A stretch of 38,069 bases of DNA, taken from the NCBI GenBank assembly GCA_964604675.1, contig CAZSAT010000070.1, forward strand, positions 1 through 38,069, in the 5' to 3' direction. The notes under the pieces were generated by a model that saw only the letters and a program-made list of their open reading frames with translations, was not told the DNA's origin and did not search any database. This stretch comes from CAZSAT01 sp964604675 (lineage in GTDB: Bacteria > Myxococcota_A > UBA796 > CAJQPC01). Shown here piece after piece: positions 24,580 to 32,308 of this stretch. The first letter of the stretch is position 1; each line of letters opens with the position of its first letter. A program made the position numbers and the translations under genes.

Positions 24580-25634
24580 GTCAGACCTCCGAGCCGCGCG
24601 AGGGCGGCCTCTGCATCCCGCTCGATCGCCGCCAGCAGCTCCGCCACGCTGGGCAGGCCGTCGATCCTGCCGACGACCGTGCCGGTGGGCAGGATCCCGG
24701 CGCGCAGATCCCCAGCGACCATCGTGGCGCGGGTGTACATCGGGGCGTTGGCCGCCATCGCGAGCTGGGGCCAGCTCAGGCCCTGGCTGGCACGCATGGC
24801 GAGGGCCTCGCGGAAGAGGTCGACGAGCGAGGTGCCGGTCACAGCCTTCAGGGCCAGCGCGTGGCCGACCGCAGCGATCAGCCGGCGGAGCGGACCCGCC
24901 TGCTCCAGCTTGTGGATGAAGGGCGTGTTCACGACCCGCTGTGGGTGCCCATCGATGGCGGTGGTCCGCACCGTGCCGGACGACCGGGTGCCCAGGTAGT
25001 GCTGCTTGACGCTGTCGGGCACGGTGGATTCCTGGGTGAGCAGGAAGCGCGTGCCCATGGCGATGCCGTCAGCGCCGAAGGAGAGCGCAGCGACCAGGCC
25101 GCGGCCGTCGCAGAAGCCACCGGCACCGAAGACCGGAACCCGACCCGCCACCGCGTCCACGACCTCGGGCAACAGCGACGTGGTGGGCACGCTGCCGGTG
25201 TGGCCCCCGCCCTCCCCGCCCTGCGCGATGATGGCGTCGGCGCCCCAGTCGATCATCTTCTCGGCGTGACGCTTCATGCCGACCTTGGGCATGGTGAGCA
25301 CACCGGCGTCCTTCAAGCGCTGCATGCCCTGCCGGGAGGGTGCGCCGGCGAAGCTCGCCACGGTCACCTGCTCCTTCACCAACAGGTCGATGCGGGCGTC
25401 GAGATCGGAGGCATCGGAGCGCAGGTTCACGCCGAAGGGGCCCTTGGTCCTGCGCTTGACCTCGGTGACCTGGCTCTGGAGCTGATCGAGGTCCATCGTG
25501 GCCGCCGCCAGCACCCCGAGGCCCCCGGCTTCGCTCGTGGCGGCGCACAGGCGGGCACCCGCGACCCAGCCCATGCCGGTCTGAACGACCGGCACCCGCA
25601 GATCGAAGAGCTCGGTGGCGGCGGTGCGGATCAC
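24576..25634 (-). CDS. ipdC: IpdC-like flavin-dependent CoA-thioester reductase (nitronate monooxygenase family)
   Basis: A 352-residue FMN TIM-barrel protein. The N-terminus VPVVQTGMGWVAGARLCAATSEAGGLGVLA, the AQGGEGGGHTG loop near 142-152 and the GAGGFCDGRGLVAALSFGADGIAMGTRFL segment match the IpdC subgroup. IpdC acts on a 5-hydroxy-HIC-CoA intermediate during steroid C/D-ring degradation. GTG 25634 overlaps the IpdB stop (GTGA). The order ipdA-ipdB-ipdC is the same as in Mycobacterium and supports the call. Confidence 0.9.
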   Translation of the reverse strand: MIRTAATELFDLRVPVVQTGMGWVAGARLCAATSEAGGLGVLAAATMDLDQLQSQVTEVKRRTKGPFGVNLRSDASDLDARIDLLVKEQVTVASFAGAPSRQGMQRLKDAGVLTMPKVGMKRHAEKMIDWGADAIIAQGGEGGGHTGSVPTTSLLPEVVDAVAGRVPVFGAGGFCDGRGLVAALSFGADGIAMGTRFLLTQESTVPDSVKQHYLGTRSSGTVRTTAIDGHPQRVVNTPFIHKLEQAGPLRRLIAAVGHALALKAVTGTSLVDLFREALAMRASQGLSWPQLAMAANAPMYTRATMVAGDLRAGILPTGTVVGRIDGLPSVAELLAAIERDAEAALARLGGLT

Positions 25635-26326
25635 GCGACCGTGCCCCGGACAGGGGCGCCCGGATCGAGACGTTCCAGCCAGGCCAACTCCGCCTCGGTC
25701 GGTCCTCGGGAGGTGGCGACGTCGGCGGCGAAGTGCACGGGGAAGCCCGTCGCCGCCTCGACCTCCGCCCGGGTCACACCAGGGTGGAGCGAGCGGCAGC
25801 GCAAGCCTCCGTCGATGCTCTCGAAGTCGAAGACGCCGAGGTTGGTCACCACGCGCCGGAGCTCGTAGGCACCGCGATCGGTGCCCACCCCACAGACCAT
25901 GTCGACCTTCGGAACGAAGACGCGGGGGGTGTGCCGTCCGACGTAGTAGCTGGTGGGGTGGCAGACGGTGTTCCCGGGCGCACCGCGCACCCCCAGGAGC
26001 TGCACCTTCGGCTTCTCGAAGGGCCCGACACAGCTGATGTTCTGGTTGCCGAAGCGGTCGATCTGGCTCGCGCCCATCATCACGTGCCGTTGGCCGTTCC
26101 AGAGGGTGTCGAACACGCGCGAGAAGGGCATCCAGCCCTCCGGCTCGCCGTCCGGAGCGAGGATGGTGGCCACGCCGTCGGTCAGCACGATGTGCGGCGA
26201 GAAGGTCGCGCGCGCCAGGCGAGCGCCGAGCTTCGGGAGCGGCGCCATCGGACTCACCATCTTCTTGCCGTCGCCGCGAAAGACCTCCGCGCAGGCCACC
26301 GCCACGATGTCGCCGAGCCCGCTCAC
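25631..26326 (-). CDS. ipdB: IpdB, beta subunit of COCHEA-CoA hydrolase (class I CoA-transferase fold)
   Basis: A 231-residue protein with the class I CoA-transferase beta-subunit fold. It contains CAEVFRGDGKKMVSPMAPLPKLGARLA, IVLTDGVATIL, a QIDRFGNQN segment, PGNTVCHPTSYYV and PKVDMVCGVG. The GNxxCHPTxYYV stretch and the pairing with IpdA are typical of IpdB. In Mycobacterium and Rhodococcus IpdAB hydrolyses the last steroid ring (C-ring of COCHEA-CoA) rather than transferring CoA. GTG 26326 overlaps the IpdA stop (GTGA). Confidence 0.92.
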   Translation of the reverse strand: MSGLGDIVAVACAEVFRGDGKKMVSPMAPLPKLGARLARATFSPHIVLTDGVATILAPDGEPEGWMPFSRVFDTLWNGQRHVMMGASQIDRFGNQNISCVGPFEKPKVQLLGVRGAPGNTVCHPTSYYVGRHTPRVFVPKVDMVCGVGTDRGAYELRRVVTNLGVFDFESIDGGLRCRSLHPGVTRAEVEAATGFPVHFAADVATSRGPTEAELAWLERLDPGAPVRGTVA

Positions 26327-27117
26327 GACAGCCAAGCCTCGACGAAGGCCTGCCAGGCGGCCGGATCCCTGGCCGTGGCTGCGTAGGTCGTCTGGAAGGC
26401 CTCGTCGCGCGGGTAGTCGGGTGGACACTCGGTGAACCAGGCGCCTCCCGGTGCGTGCACGACACCATCGACCATGGTGCGGTTCAGGAGCCGGCTGTGC
26501 AGGCAGGCGTTGGCGTCGAGGCCGAGCTTCTCGCAGCTCACGAAGGCGCGCTCCGCCGCCATGCAGAACCAGTCGTCGAAGTACGGGTCCGGGCCGAGGT
26601 ACTGCCCGTTCCCGCGCTCGTCGGCCCGGTTCATGTGCACGAACGCGGCGTCGAGCTCGAGGGCCGGAACGGCCACGAGCTCCTCCTCGCCATAGGGCGA
26701 CACGACGGTGCGCAGATCGGGGTTCACCCGCAGCACGTCGGAGCCGAGCCCTGCCCGCGTGGGCAGGAAGGGCACGCCCCAGGCTGCCGCCCGGAGGCCC
26801 AGCTGCAACATGCCCTCGTCGAGCTCCACGACCTCCGGCAGCGTGCCCGCCTGGCGCGCGCGCCGAAAGTGGGGCTCGAGCGGGATCGAGTCGAGCGACA
26901 CGAAGCCGTAGACGAGCTTCCTCACCTTGCCCAAGGCACAGAGCATGCCGACCTCGGGGCCGCCGTAGGTCACCACCGTGAGGTCGCGCACCGGGCTGGC
27001 CGCGAGCGCCCGCACCAGGGTCATCGGCTTCCGACGGGAGCCCCATCCGCCGATGCCCAGCGTCATGCCGTCCTCGAGGGTGTGCACGACCTCGCTCGGG
27101 GTCATCAACAAGCTCAC
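26323..27117 (-). CDS. ipdA: IpdA, alpha subunit of COCHEA-CoA hydrolase (class I CoA-transferase fold)
   Basis: A 264-residue alpha subunit of the class I CoA-transferase fold. It contains GIGGWGSRRKPM (21-32), YGGPEVGMLCALGKV (51-65), ELDEGMLQLGLRAAA (98-112) and FLPTRAGLGSD (117-127). Glu101 in DEGM is the best candidate for the conserved active-site glutamate reported for IpdA. The GTG at 27117 overlaps the EchA20 stop (GTGA); an internal ATG at 27105 would shorten it by four codons. It is slightly shorter than the mycobacterial protein. Together with IpdB it would open the C ring. Confidence 0.92.
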   Translation of the reverse strand: MSLLMTPSEVVHTLEDGMTLGIGGWGSRRKPMTLVRALAASPVRDLTVVTYGGPEVGMLCALGKVRKLVYGFVSLDSIPLEPHFRRARQAGTLPEVVELDEGMLQLGLRAAAWGVPFLPTRAGLGSDVLRVNPDLRTVVSPYGEEELVAVPALELDAAFVHMNRADERGNGQYLGPDPYFDDWFCMAAERAFVSCEKLGLDANACLHSRLLNRTMVDGVVHAPGGAWFTECPPDYPRDEAFQTTYAATARDPAAWQAFVEAWLS

Positions 27118-27884
27118 TCGTCCCCCTCGACGAAGGCGTCGCGGGCCGCGTCGCCGTCGCCCGCGAGGTTCAGCTCGAAGGTGAAGCCCTGCTCGAAGCG
27201 GTAGCTCTTGTTCACGTCGACGGGGTCGATGCCGTTCAGGCACTCCTTCGCCGCCCGGATGACGTTGGGGCGCTTCTCGGCGATCTGGTGCGCCACCCGA
27301 CGCGCCGCGGCCTCGAGCCCGTCGCGCGGCACCACCTCGAGCACGCTCCCGAAGTGGTGGAGCTCCTGGGCGGTGGCGTTCCTGGCCGTGTAGACCATGG
27401 CCCTCATCCTGTGCTGCGGCACGAGCCGTGCAAGGTGCGTGGCCGCCCCGAGCGCGCCGCGGTCCACCTCCGGGAGGCCGAAGTAGGCGCAGTCCGAGGC
27501 CACGATGACGTCGGCGTTCCCGACCAGTCCGATGCCCCCGCCGAGGCAGTAGCCGTGCACCGCAGCGATGACCGGCACGGCGCACTCGTAGACCGCCTTG
27601 AAGGCTGCGTGGCACCCCTGGTTCGCGCCGATCAGGGCGGCGAAGCCTTCGCTGGCCTGCATCTCCTTGATGTCCACGCCGGCGTTGAAGCCCCGACCTT
27701 CCGCGCGGAGGATCACCGCGCGCACGCCGGGATCCGCGCCGGCTTCGTCGAGCGCCTGGCCCAACGCGAACCACCCGGCCACGCGCAGCGCGTTGACGGG
27801 GGGACGCGCCACCACGACCTCGGCGACGTGGCCAGCAAGCGCGACCTTGACGCCCTCGGCGGCCCAACTAGAACGTGTTCTCAC
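27114..27884 (-). CDS. echA20: EchA20-like ring-D hydrolase (crotonase superfamily)
   Basis: A 256-residue crotonase-fold protein. It strongly follows EchA20: RAEGRGFNAGVDIKEMQ (60-76), GCHAAFKAVYECAVPVIAAV (90-109), GYCLGGGIGLVGNADVIVAS (111-130), FGLPEVDRGALGAATHLARL and EQGFTFELNLAG. The first hydratase glutamate is replaced by Gly (near 119) while Glu139 is kept, as expected for the ring-D hydrolase of HIEC-CoA. The only start that keeps the first beta strand is GTG 27884. Its codon touches the operator 27869-27882, and a GAGGG lies too close upstream, so initiation is unusual. It is the first gene of the 14-gene run. Confidence 0.9.
   Translation of the reverse strand: MRTRSSWAAEGVKVALAGHVAEVVVARPPVNALRVAGWFALGQALDEAGADPGVRAVILRAEGRGFNAGVDIKEMQASEGFAALIGANQGCHAAFKAVYECAVPVIAAVHGYCLGGGIGLVGNADVIVASDCAYFGLPEVDRGALGAATHLARLVPQHRMRAMVYTARNATAQELHHFGSVLEVVPRDGLEAAARRVAHQIAEKRPNVIRAAKECLNGIDPVDVNKSYRFEQGFTFELNLAGDGDAARDAFVEGDE
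27869..27882. promoter_or_regulatory. KstR-type operator, proximal (echA20-ipdAB operon), one mismatch
   Basis: TAGAACGTGTTCTC matches the perfect operators in 13 of 14 positions; the final A is C. It overlaps the first codons of the echA20 reading frame. It forms a two-site module with 27893-27906. Confidence 0.75.
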
Positions 27885-27892
27885 CCCTCAAG

Positions 27893-27906
27893 TAGAACAC
27901 GTTTCA
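27893..27906. promoter_or_regulatory. KstR-type operator, distal (echA20-ipdAB operon)
   Basis: TAGAACACGTTTCA fits TnnAACnnGTTnnA and is identical to the site at 16035-16048. It is 24 bp from the proximal site, lies 9 bp upstream of the echA20 GTG and 57 bp upstream of the divergent DUF4874/DUF4832 gene. Confidence 0.8.
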
Positions 27907-27963
27907 CCAGGCTCTGCCAGGGGCCTGTCGTCGGGGGGCCGACGCGCCGGGCATGCTGTCGCC

Positions 27964-29421
27964 ATGACCCTCTTCCTGCTCACCCTCGCCTGCCCCGCGG
28001 ACGGCCCCGGTGATGGCCACGCAGCCTCGGACACCGCGCCCCATCCCCAGGACTCGCCCCCGGGCGAGACGGGCACGAGCGCAGAGACCGGCGATGCCGC
28101 AGAGACCGGCGCGACCGAGGAGCCGGCCACGGTGGCGCTGGCCTTCTCGAGCACCGACGCGGCGATCGACAACCCGGAGCGCGGCCTCTACACGTGGGCG
28201 TACCTCGAGCACACCGACGTCAGCACCTTGCGCGCCGAGGGCTACACGCTCGTCTACACCCCGCTCGTGCTCGCAGACCATCGCGACAGCGCCATCCCAC
28301 AGTCGACGATCGACACGTGGTCCGCCGGCTTCGATCGGCTTCGTGAAGCCGGCCTGAAGGCCATCGTTCGCGCAACCTACACCGACTACGACACCGGCGA
28401 GTACGACGACGCGAGCGCCGACCGCATCCTCGAGCACATCGCCCAGCTCGAGCCGCTGCTGGCGACCCATGCCGACGTCATCGCGACGCAGCAGGCCGGC
28501 TGGATGGGTGCCTGGGGGGAGTGGCACAGCTCGACGAACGGACTCTTCGACGACGAAGCGACGTGGACCGGGGTCCTGGACGCCATCGTCGCGGCCCTGC
28601 CCGAGCACCGGACGGTGCAACTCCGGACGCCCATGTTCAAGCAAACGGCCTACGGAGGCCCCCTCGACGCCACCGACGCCTTCTCGGGCACACCCGCCGC
28701 TCGCGTGGGGCACCACAACGACTGCTTCCTCGCGAGCGACACCGACTGGGGCACCTACCCCGAGCACGCCATCGAGACCTACAAGGACTTCGTGGCGCAG
28801 GAGGGGCTGTACCTGCCCGTCGGTGGAGAGACCTGCAACGACGACCCGGCTCGGACGACGTGTCCGGTGGCCACCGAGGAGCTCGAGCGCCTGCACTGGA
28901 GCTACCTGAACATCCTGTGGCACCCGGACGTGATCGAGCGCTGGCGGAACGAGGGCTGCTTCGACGAGGTGGTCCAGCGGCTGGGCTACCGCTTCGCGCT
29001 CACCGATGGGGAGGTCTCCGAGGCCGTGGCGCCCGGGGGCCTGCTGCAGCTGGCGCTCACCCTGGAGAACCACGGCTACGCCTCGCCGTTCAATCCGCGT
29101 GACGTCGTGCTCGTGCTGCGCTCCGAGAGCGAGCGCCACGAGGCGAGCCTGCCCGACGATCCTCGAACCTGGACGGCCGGCGACGCCCAGGATCTTCGCT
29201 GGACCCTGCGCCTCCCCGCCAGCCTCCCCACCGGGACCTACGACCTCGCGCTCTGGCTGCCGGATCCCGAGCCTTCGCTGCGAGACGACGAGCGCTACGC
29301 GATCCAGCTCGCGAACGAAGGGCTGTGGCAGGCGGGAGAGAACGTGATCGGCAGCGTGGTCGTGCGCGACGATGCGGGGGGCGCCACGGATCCGAGCGCA
29401 ACGGTGTTCGAGGCGATCTGA
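27964..29421 (+). CDS. DUF4874/DUF4832 lipoprotein (putative glycosidase-like TIM barrel)
   Basis: A 485-residue exported protein with a short lipoprotein signal (MTLFLLTLAC, Cys10) and an Asp/Thr/Glu/Gly linker to about residue 55. The mature part has NPERGLYTWAY (70-80), AIVRATYTDYDTGEYDD, QQAGWMGAWGEWHSS, VQLRTPMFKQ, and HHNDCFLASDTDWGTY, the hallmarks of DUF4874 followed by DUF4832. It ends with a beta-sandwich-like domain (VAPGGLLQLALTLENHG onward). The fold resembles glycoside hydrolases, but no activity is established that I know of. It is divergent from the echA20 operon across the double operator. Whether it belongs to the regulon is open. Confidence 0.87.
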   Translation: MTLFLLTLACPADGPGDGHAASDTAPHPQDSPPGETGTSAETGDAAETGATEEPATVALAFSSTDAAIDNPERGLYTWAYLEHTDVSTLRAEGYTLVYTPLVLADHRDSAIPQSTIDTWSAGFDRLREAGLKAIVRATYTDYDTGEYDDASADRILEHIAQLEPLLATHADVIATQQAGWMGAWGEWHSSTNGLFDDEATWTGVLDAIVAALPEHRTVQLRTPMFKQTAYGGPLDATDAFSGTPAARVGHHNDCFLASDTDWGTYPEHAIETYKDFVAQEGLYLPVGGETCNDDPARTTCPVATEELERLHWSYLNILWHPDVIERWRNEGCFDEVVQRLGYRFALTDGEVSEAVAPGGLLQLALTLENHGYASPFNPRDVVLVLRSESERHEASLPDDPRTWTAGDAQDLRWTLRLPASLPTGTYDLALWLPDPEPSLRDDERYAIQLANEGLWQAGENVIGSVVVRDDAGGATDPSATVFEAI

Positions 29422-29425
29422 TGGC

Positions 29426-30124
29426 TCAGACCGCGTAGCCACCATCGACGAACAGCGTCTGCCCGGTGACGAAGCTCGCCGCGTCCGAGGCGAGGAACGC
29501 CACCACCTCGGCAACCTCCGCCGGCTGCGCGAAGCGACGCAGGGCCGTGTGGCGCTTCATCGCGTCGATCTGGCCGGCGGTCCAGGCGATCCGCTCGAAG
29601 ATCCCGGCTTCGACCACGCCGATCGCAACGCCGTTCGCCCGGACACCGTAGCGACCCTCTTCGCGCGCCACGCCCTTGACGATGGCCTCCATCGCCGCCT
29701 TGGGCGCGACGCTGAGGATGTCGCCCTGCGGAAAGCGACCGAGCCCGGCCGAGAGGGTGGCCACGACGCTTCCCCGCGACGCCCGCAGCGCCGGAAGCGA
29801 CGCCTGGACCAGGCGGAAGAAGCCCTGCACCTCGACTGCGAAGGCGTTGGCCAGCTCCGCGGGGTCGGCCAGGCTGATGTAGGGCTGTCCGATGTCGGCG
29901 CCCGCCGCGAAGACCAGGGTCTTCAGCCCGTGCAGGTCGCCCGGCTCGCCGTCCGGCAGGACCACCTGCCGCGTGCTCCCACCGATGCGCTCAGCAACGG
30001 CGGCCGCGCGCGCCTCGTTGCGCCCGTAGCCGACGACCACCTCCTGGCCGCCCGCGGCGAGCGCCTCGCAGATGCTCGCGCCGAGCCCACCCGAGCCACC
30101 CACCACCAGGGCCCAGTCACGCAT
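29426..30124 (-). CDS. Atypical SDR lacking the catalytic tyrosine
   Basis: A 232-residue SDR-fold protein with VVGGSGGLGASICEAL (7-22) and a C-terminal FLASDAASFVTGQTLFVDGGY. The active-site region reads LSVAPKAAMEA: Lys142 is kept but the YxxxK tyrosine is Ser138. Thus it may use a different proton relay, as enoyl reductases or DECR-type SDRs do. The start overlaps the FadD3 stop by 8 bp, so it is coupled to the HIP-CoA ligase. No KstR-type operator is seen for this two-gene unit. Function beyond a nucleotide-dependent redox step is unknown. Confidence 0.85.
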   Translation of the reverse strand: MRDWALVVGGSGGLGASICEALAAGGQEVVVGYGRNEARAAAVAERIGGSTRQVVLPDGEPGDLHGLKTLVFAAGADIGQPYISLADPAELANAFAVEVQGFFRLVQASLPALRASRGSVVATLSAGLGRFPQGDILSVAPKAAMEAIVKGVAREEGRYGVRANGVAIGVVEAGIFERIAWTAGQIDAMKRHTALRRFAQPAEVAEVVAFLASDAASFVTGQTLFVDGGYAV

Positions 30125-31628
30125 CGGACAGCTCCCGGAGGGCGAACTTCATCACCTTGGTCGACGCGTTCCGAGGCAAGGCGTCGAGCCAGACGACCGC
30201 ACGCGGCACCTTGAAGTTGGCCATGCGCTCACGGCACCAAGCCACCAGCTCGGCCTCGGTGGGCGGCTCCTCGCCCCTCGCGGCCACCAGGTACGCGCGG
30301 CCCACCTCGCCCAGACGGGCGTCCGGCACCCCGATGACCGCGGCCTCCGCCACAGCGGGATGGCTCAGCAGCACGTGCTCGATCTCCGCCGGGTAGGCGT
30401 TGAAGCCCCCGACGATGAACATGTCCTTGATGCGGTCGGTGATGCGCAGGTAGCCGCGGGCGTCGAGCACGCCGACGTCGCCGGTGTGCAGCCAGCCGTC
30501 CACCACGGCCTCGGCGGTCTGTTCCGGCTCGTCGAGGTAGCCCTGCATGACGTTGTAGCCACGGACAAGCACCTCGCCCGGCTCCCCGGCGGGGAGCGCT
30601 TCGCCCTGCGCATCGACCACGACCACCTCGACCCCGGGGATCGCACAGCCCGAGGTCGTGGCGATGGTCTCGGGGTCGTCGTCGTAGCGGCACATCGTCG
30701 CGATGCCGGTCGCCTCGGTGAGACCGTAGCCGGTGATGACGGTGTCGAAGCCGAGCAGGTTGCGCATGTCGTGGATGAGCTGCACCGGGATGGTGGCCGC
30801 CCCGGTGACCGCGAGCCGCAGCGACGAGAGATCGGCACCGCCGTGGTCGGCGTTCAGGATCATCTGGTAGAGCGCCGGCGGCCCGGGCAACACGCTCACC
30901 CGATCCTCGGGGATGCGCGCCAGCACCTGCGCCACGTCGAACACAGGCTGCGGCAGCACCGTGGCCCCGCGCATGAGGCAAGCCAGCCACCCGGCCTTGT
31001 AGCCGAAGCAGTGGAAGAAGGGTGCCACCACCAGGTAGCGGTCCCCGCGCCGAAGCCCGACGACCTCCGACCAGGACACGTAGGCCCGCATGGACTGCTC
31101 ATGGGTGGTCATCGCGCCCTTGGGACGGCCGGTCGTGCCCGACGTGAACAGGATGTCGGAGAGGTCGGACGGCCGCACAAGGGGGAGCTCGGCTGCCGAC
31201 GCCGACGCGACGAACTGCGCCCAGTCGCGCTCGAAGACGACAGCGGGCAGGTCCACGTCGCCCAGCATCGACAGGAAGTCGAGGCCCAGGAAGCCGTCGA
31301 CCGTGAACAGCGCCTTCGCGCCCGTTCGGTCCAGGATGAAGCGGGCCTCTGGGCCCTTGTAGCGGGTGTTGATGGGCACCAGCACCGCGCCGGCGCAGTG
31401 GATGCCCAACGCCGCCACCGGCCACGCCCAGTGGTTGGGCGCCCAGATCGCGACCCGGTCGCCCGGGCGGATCCCGATCCCGACGAGCGCGCGCGCCGCC
31501 CGATGCGCCGCTTCGCGCAGCTCGAGGAAGGACAGGCCGACCTCGCCGTGCTCGATGGCGACGAGCTCGCCAAAGGTGGCGGCGGCGCGATCGAGCAGCT
31601 GGGGAATCGTGCGGGCGGTCGTGGGCAT
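30117..31628 (-). CDS. fadD3: FadD3-like acyl-CoA synthetase (HIP-CoA ligase)
   Basis: A 503-residue adenylate-forming ligase. The P-loop motif is TSGTTGRPKG (162-171). The GYGLTEATG motif and HTGDVG follow, with the hinge region YLRITDRIKDMFIVGGFNAYPAEIE and the catalytic Lys491 in NASTKVMKF. Overall pattern and length match FadD3, which activates the propionate side chain of the steroid C/D-ring remnant HIP with CoA, feeding IpdF, IpdC, EchA20 and IpdAB. ATG 31628 is favoured over an upstream ATG at 31661; the ribosome-binding site is weak. No operator of the KstR type lies in the 57 bp upstream. Confidence 0.9.
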   Translation of the reverse strand: MPTTARTIPQLLDRAAATFGELVAIEHGEVGLSFLELREAAHRAARALVGIGIRPGDRVAIWAPNHWAWPVAALGIHCAGAVLVPINTRYKGPEARFILDRTGAKALFTVDGFLGLDFLSMLGDVDLPAVVFERDWAQFVASASAAELPLVRPSDLSDILFTSGTTGRPKGAMTTHEQSMRAYVSWSEVVGLRRGDRYLVVAPFFHCFGYKAGWLACLMRGATVLPQPVFDVAQVLARIPEDRVSVLPGPPALYQMILNADHGGADLSSLRLAVTGAATIPVQLIHDMRNLLGFDTVITGYGLTEATGIATMCRYDDDPETIATTSGCAIPGVEVVVVDAQGEALPAGEPGEVLVRGYNVMQGYLDEPEQTAEAVVDGWLHTGDVGVLDARGYLRITDRIKDMFIVGGFNAYPAEIEHVLLSHPAVAEAAVIGVPDARLGEVGRAYLVAARGEEPPTEAELVAWCRERMANFKVPRAVVWLDALPRNASTKVMKFALRELSDA

Positions 31629-31685
31629 GGCGGAACGATGGCACAGGTCCGCGCGCGGCAACCGGCGTGGAAACGTGGCGGCCTG

Positions 31686-31892
31686 TCAGTTGTGACCGAT
31701 CGGCAACAGCTTCAGGATCGGACCGATCAGGGCGAACACCACGCCCACGACAGCCCCGGCCGCCGCCACGATCGTGGACAGGCCATCGACCGCGAGTCCC
31801 GAGAGAGAGCCATCGCGGCCCGTGGCCTCGATCAGCCCGAAGGACTCGGCCAACGGCTCGCCCACGCCAAAGCCGAGCAGCCCCCCCGCCAC
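31686..31892 (-). CDS. Small hypothetical membrane protein or 3' remnant
   Basis: A reading frame ending at 31686 encodes a glycine-rich hydrophobic sequence: VAGGLLGFGVGEPLAESFGL, then LSTIVAAAGAVVGVVFALIG and LKLLPIGHN. This looks like one or two membrane segments. GTG 31892 gives 68 residues. The frame stays open to 32099 upstream, but the extra part is arginine-rich and not protein-like. Because gene-remnant sequence in another frame abuts it upstream, this could be the 3' end of a decayed gene. I do not recognise a family. Confidence 0.35.
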   Translation of the reverse strand: MAGGLLGFGVGEPLAESFGLIEATGRDGSLSGLAVDGLSTIVAAAGAVVGVVFALIGPILKLLPIGHN

Positions 31893-31933
31893 GCTGCGTC
31901 CGAGGTAGCGTCTCGCTGCCCGAGGGCACAGGC

Positions 31934-32095
31934 TCAGCGGACGGCCACCGCCGCTGCCCCGGAGCTCAGCTCGGACACCCTGGTGACGTCCGGCCCGAAG
32001 TACGCGTGGCCGTCGAGATCCCGGCTGCGTCCATCGACGGTGTTCGCGAAGACCAGGTCCGGCCACCCGTCGTGTCGAGCGCTTCGGCAGCCACC
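31934..32095 (-). pseudogene. Fragment resembling an FG-GAP/VCBS repeat protein
   Basis: A 53-codon frame closed by stops at both ends carries HDGWPDLVFANTVDGRSRDL and DGHAYFGPD, a good match in style to FG-GAP/VCBS repeats (DGxPDLVxAN followed by a YxG strand). No start codon or full repeat array is present, so it appears to be a relic. The surrounding 32096-32308 holds no convincing gene; in other frames it has only short protein-like shreds. Confidence 0.4.
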
Positions 32096-32308
32096 TCATC
32101 GCGCCCAGGGTCGATCACGGTGACGCGCTCGTCGGAAGGCCCCCGGGTCCACCCCGGTGGCTCGTGGCGCGCGGGCTTCCATCGGGCCACGCGTACCTGC
32201 TCGAGACCACCCGATCCGCGCAGCCGGCAGCACGGGGCACCCTCGGCTCGCCGCAGCTCAGCACATCGGGGCCACGGGTGGTAACAACGCAGCGTCGAGG
32301 CCCCTCCG

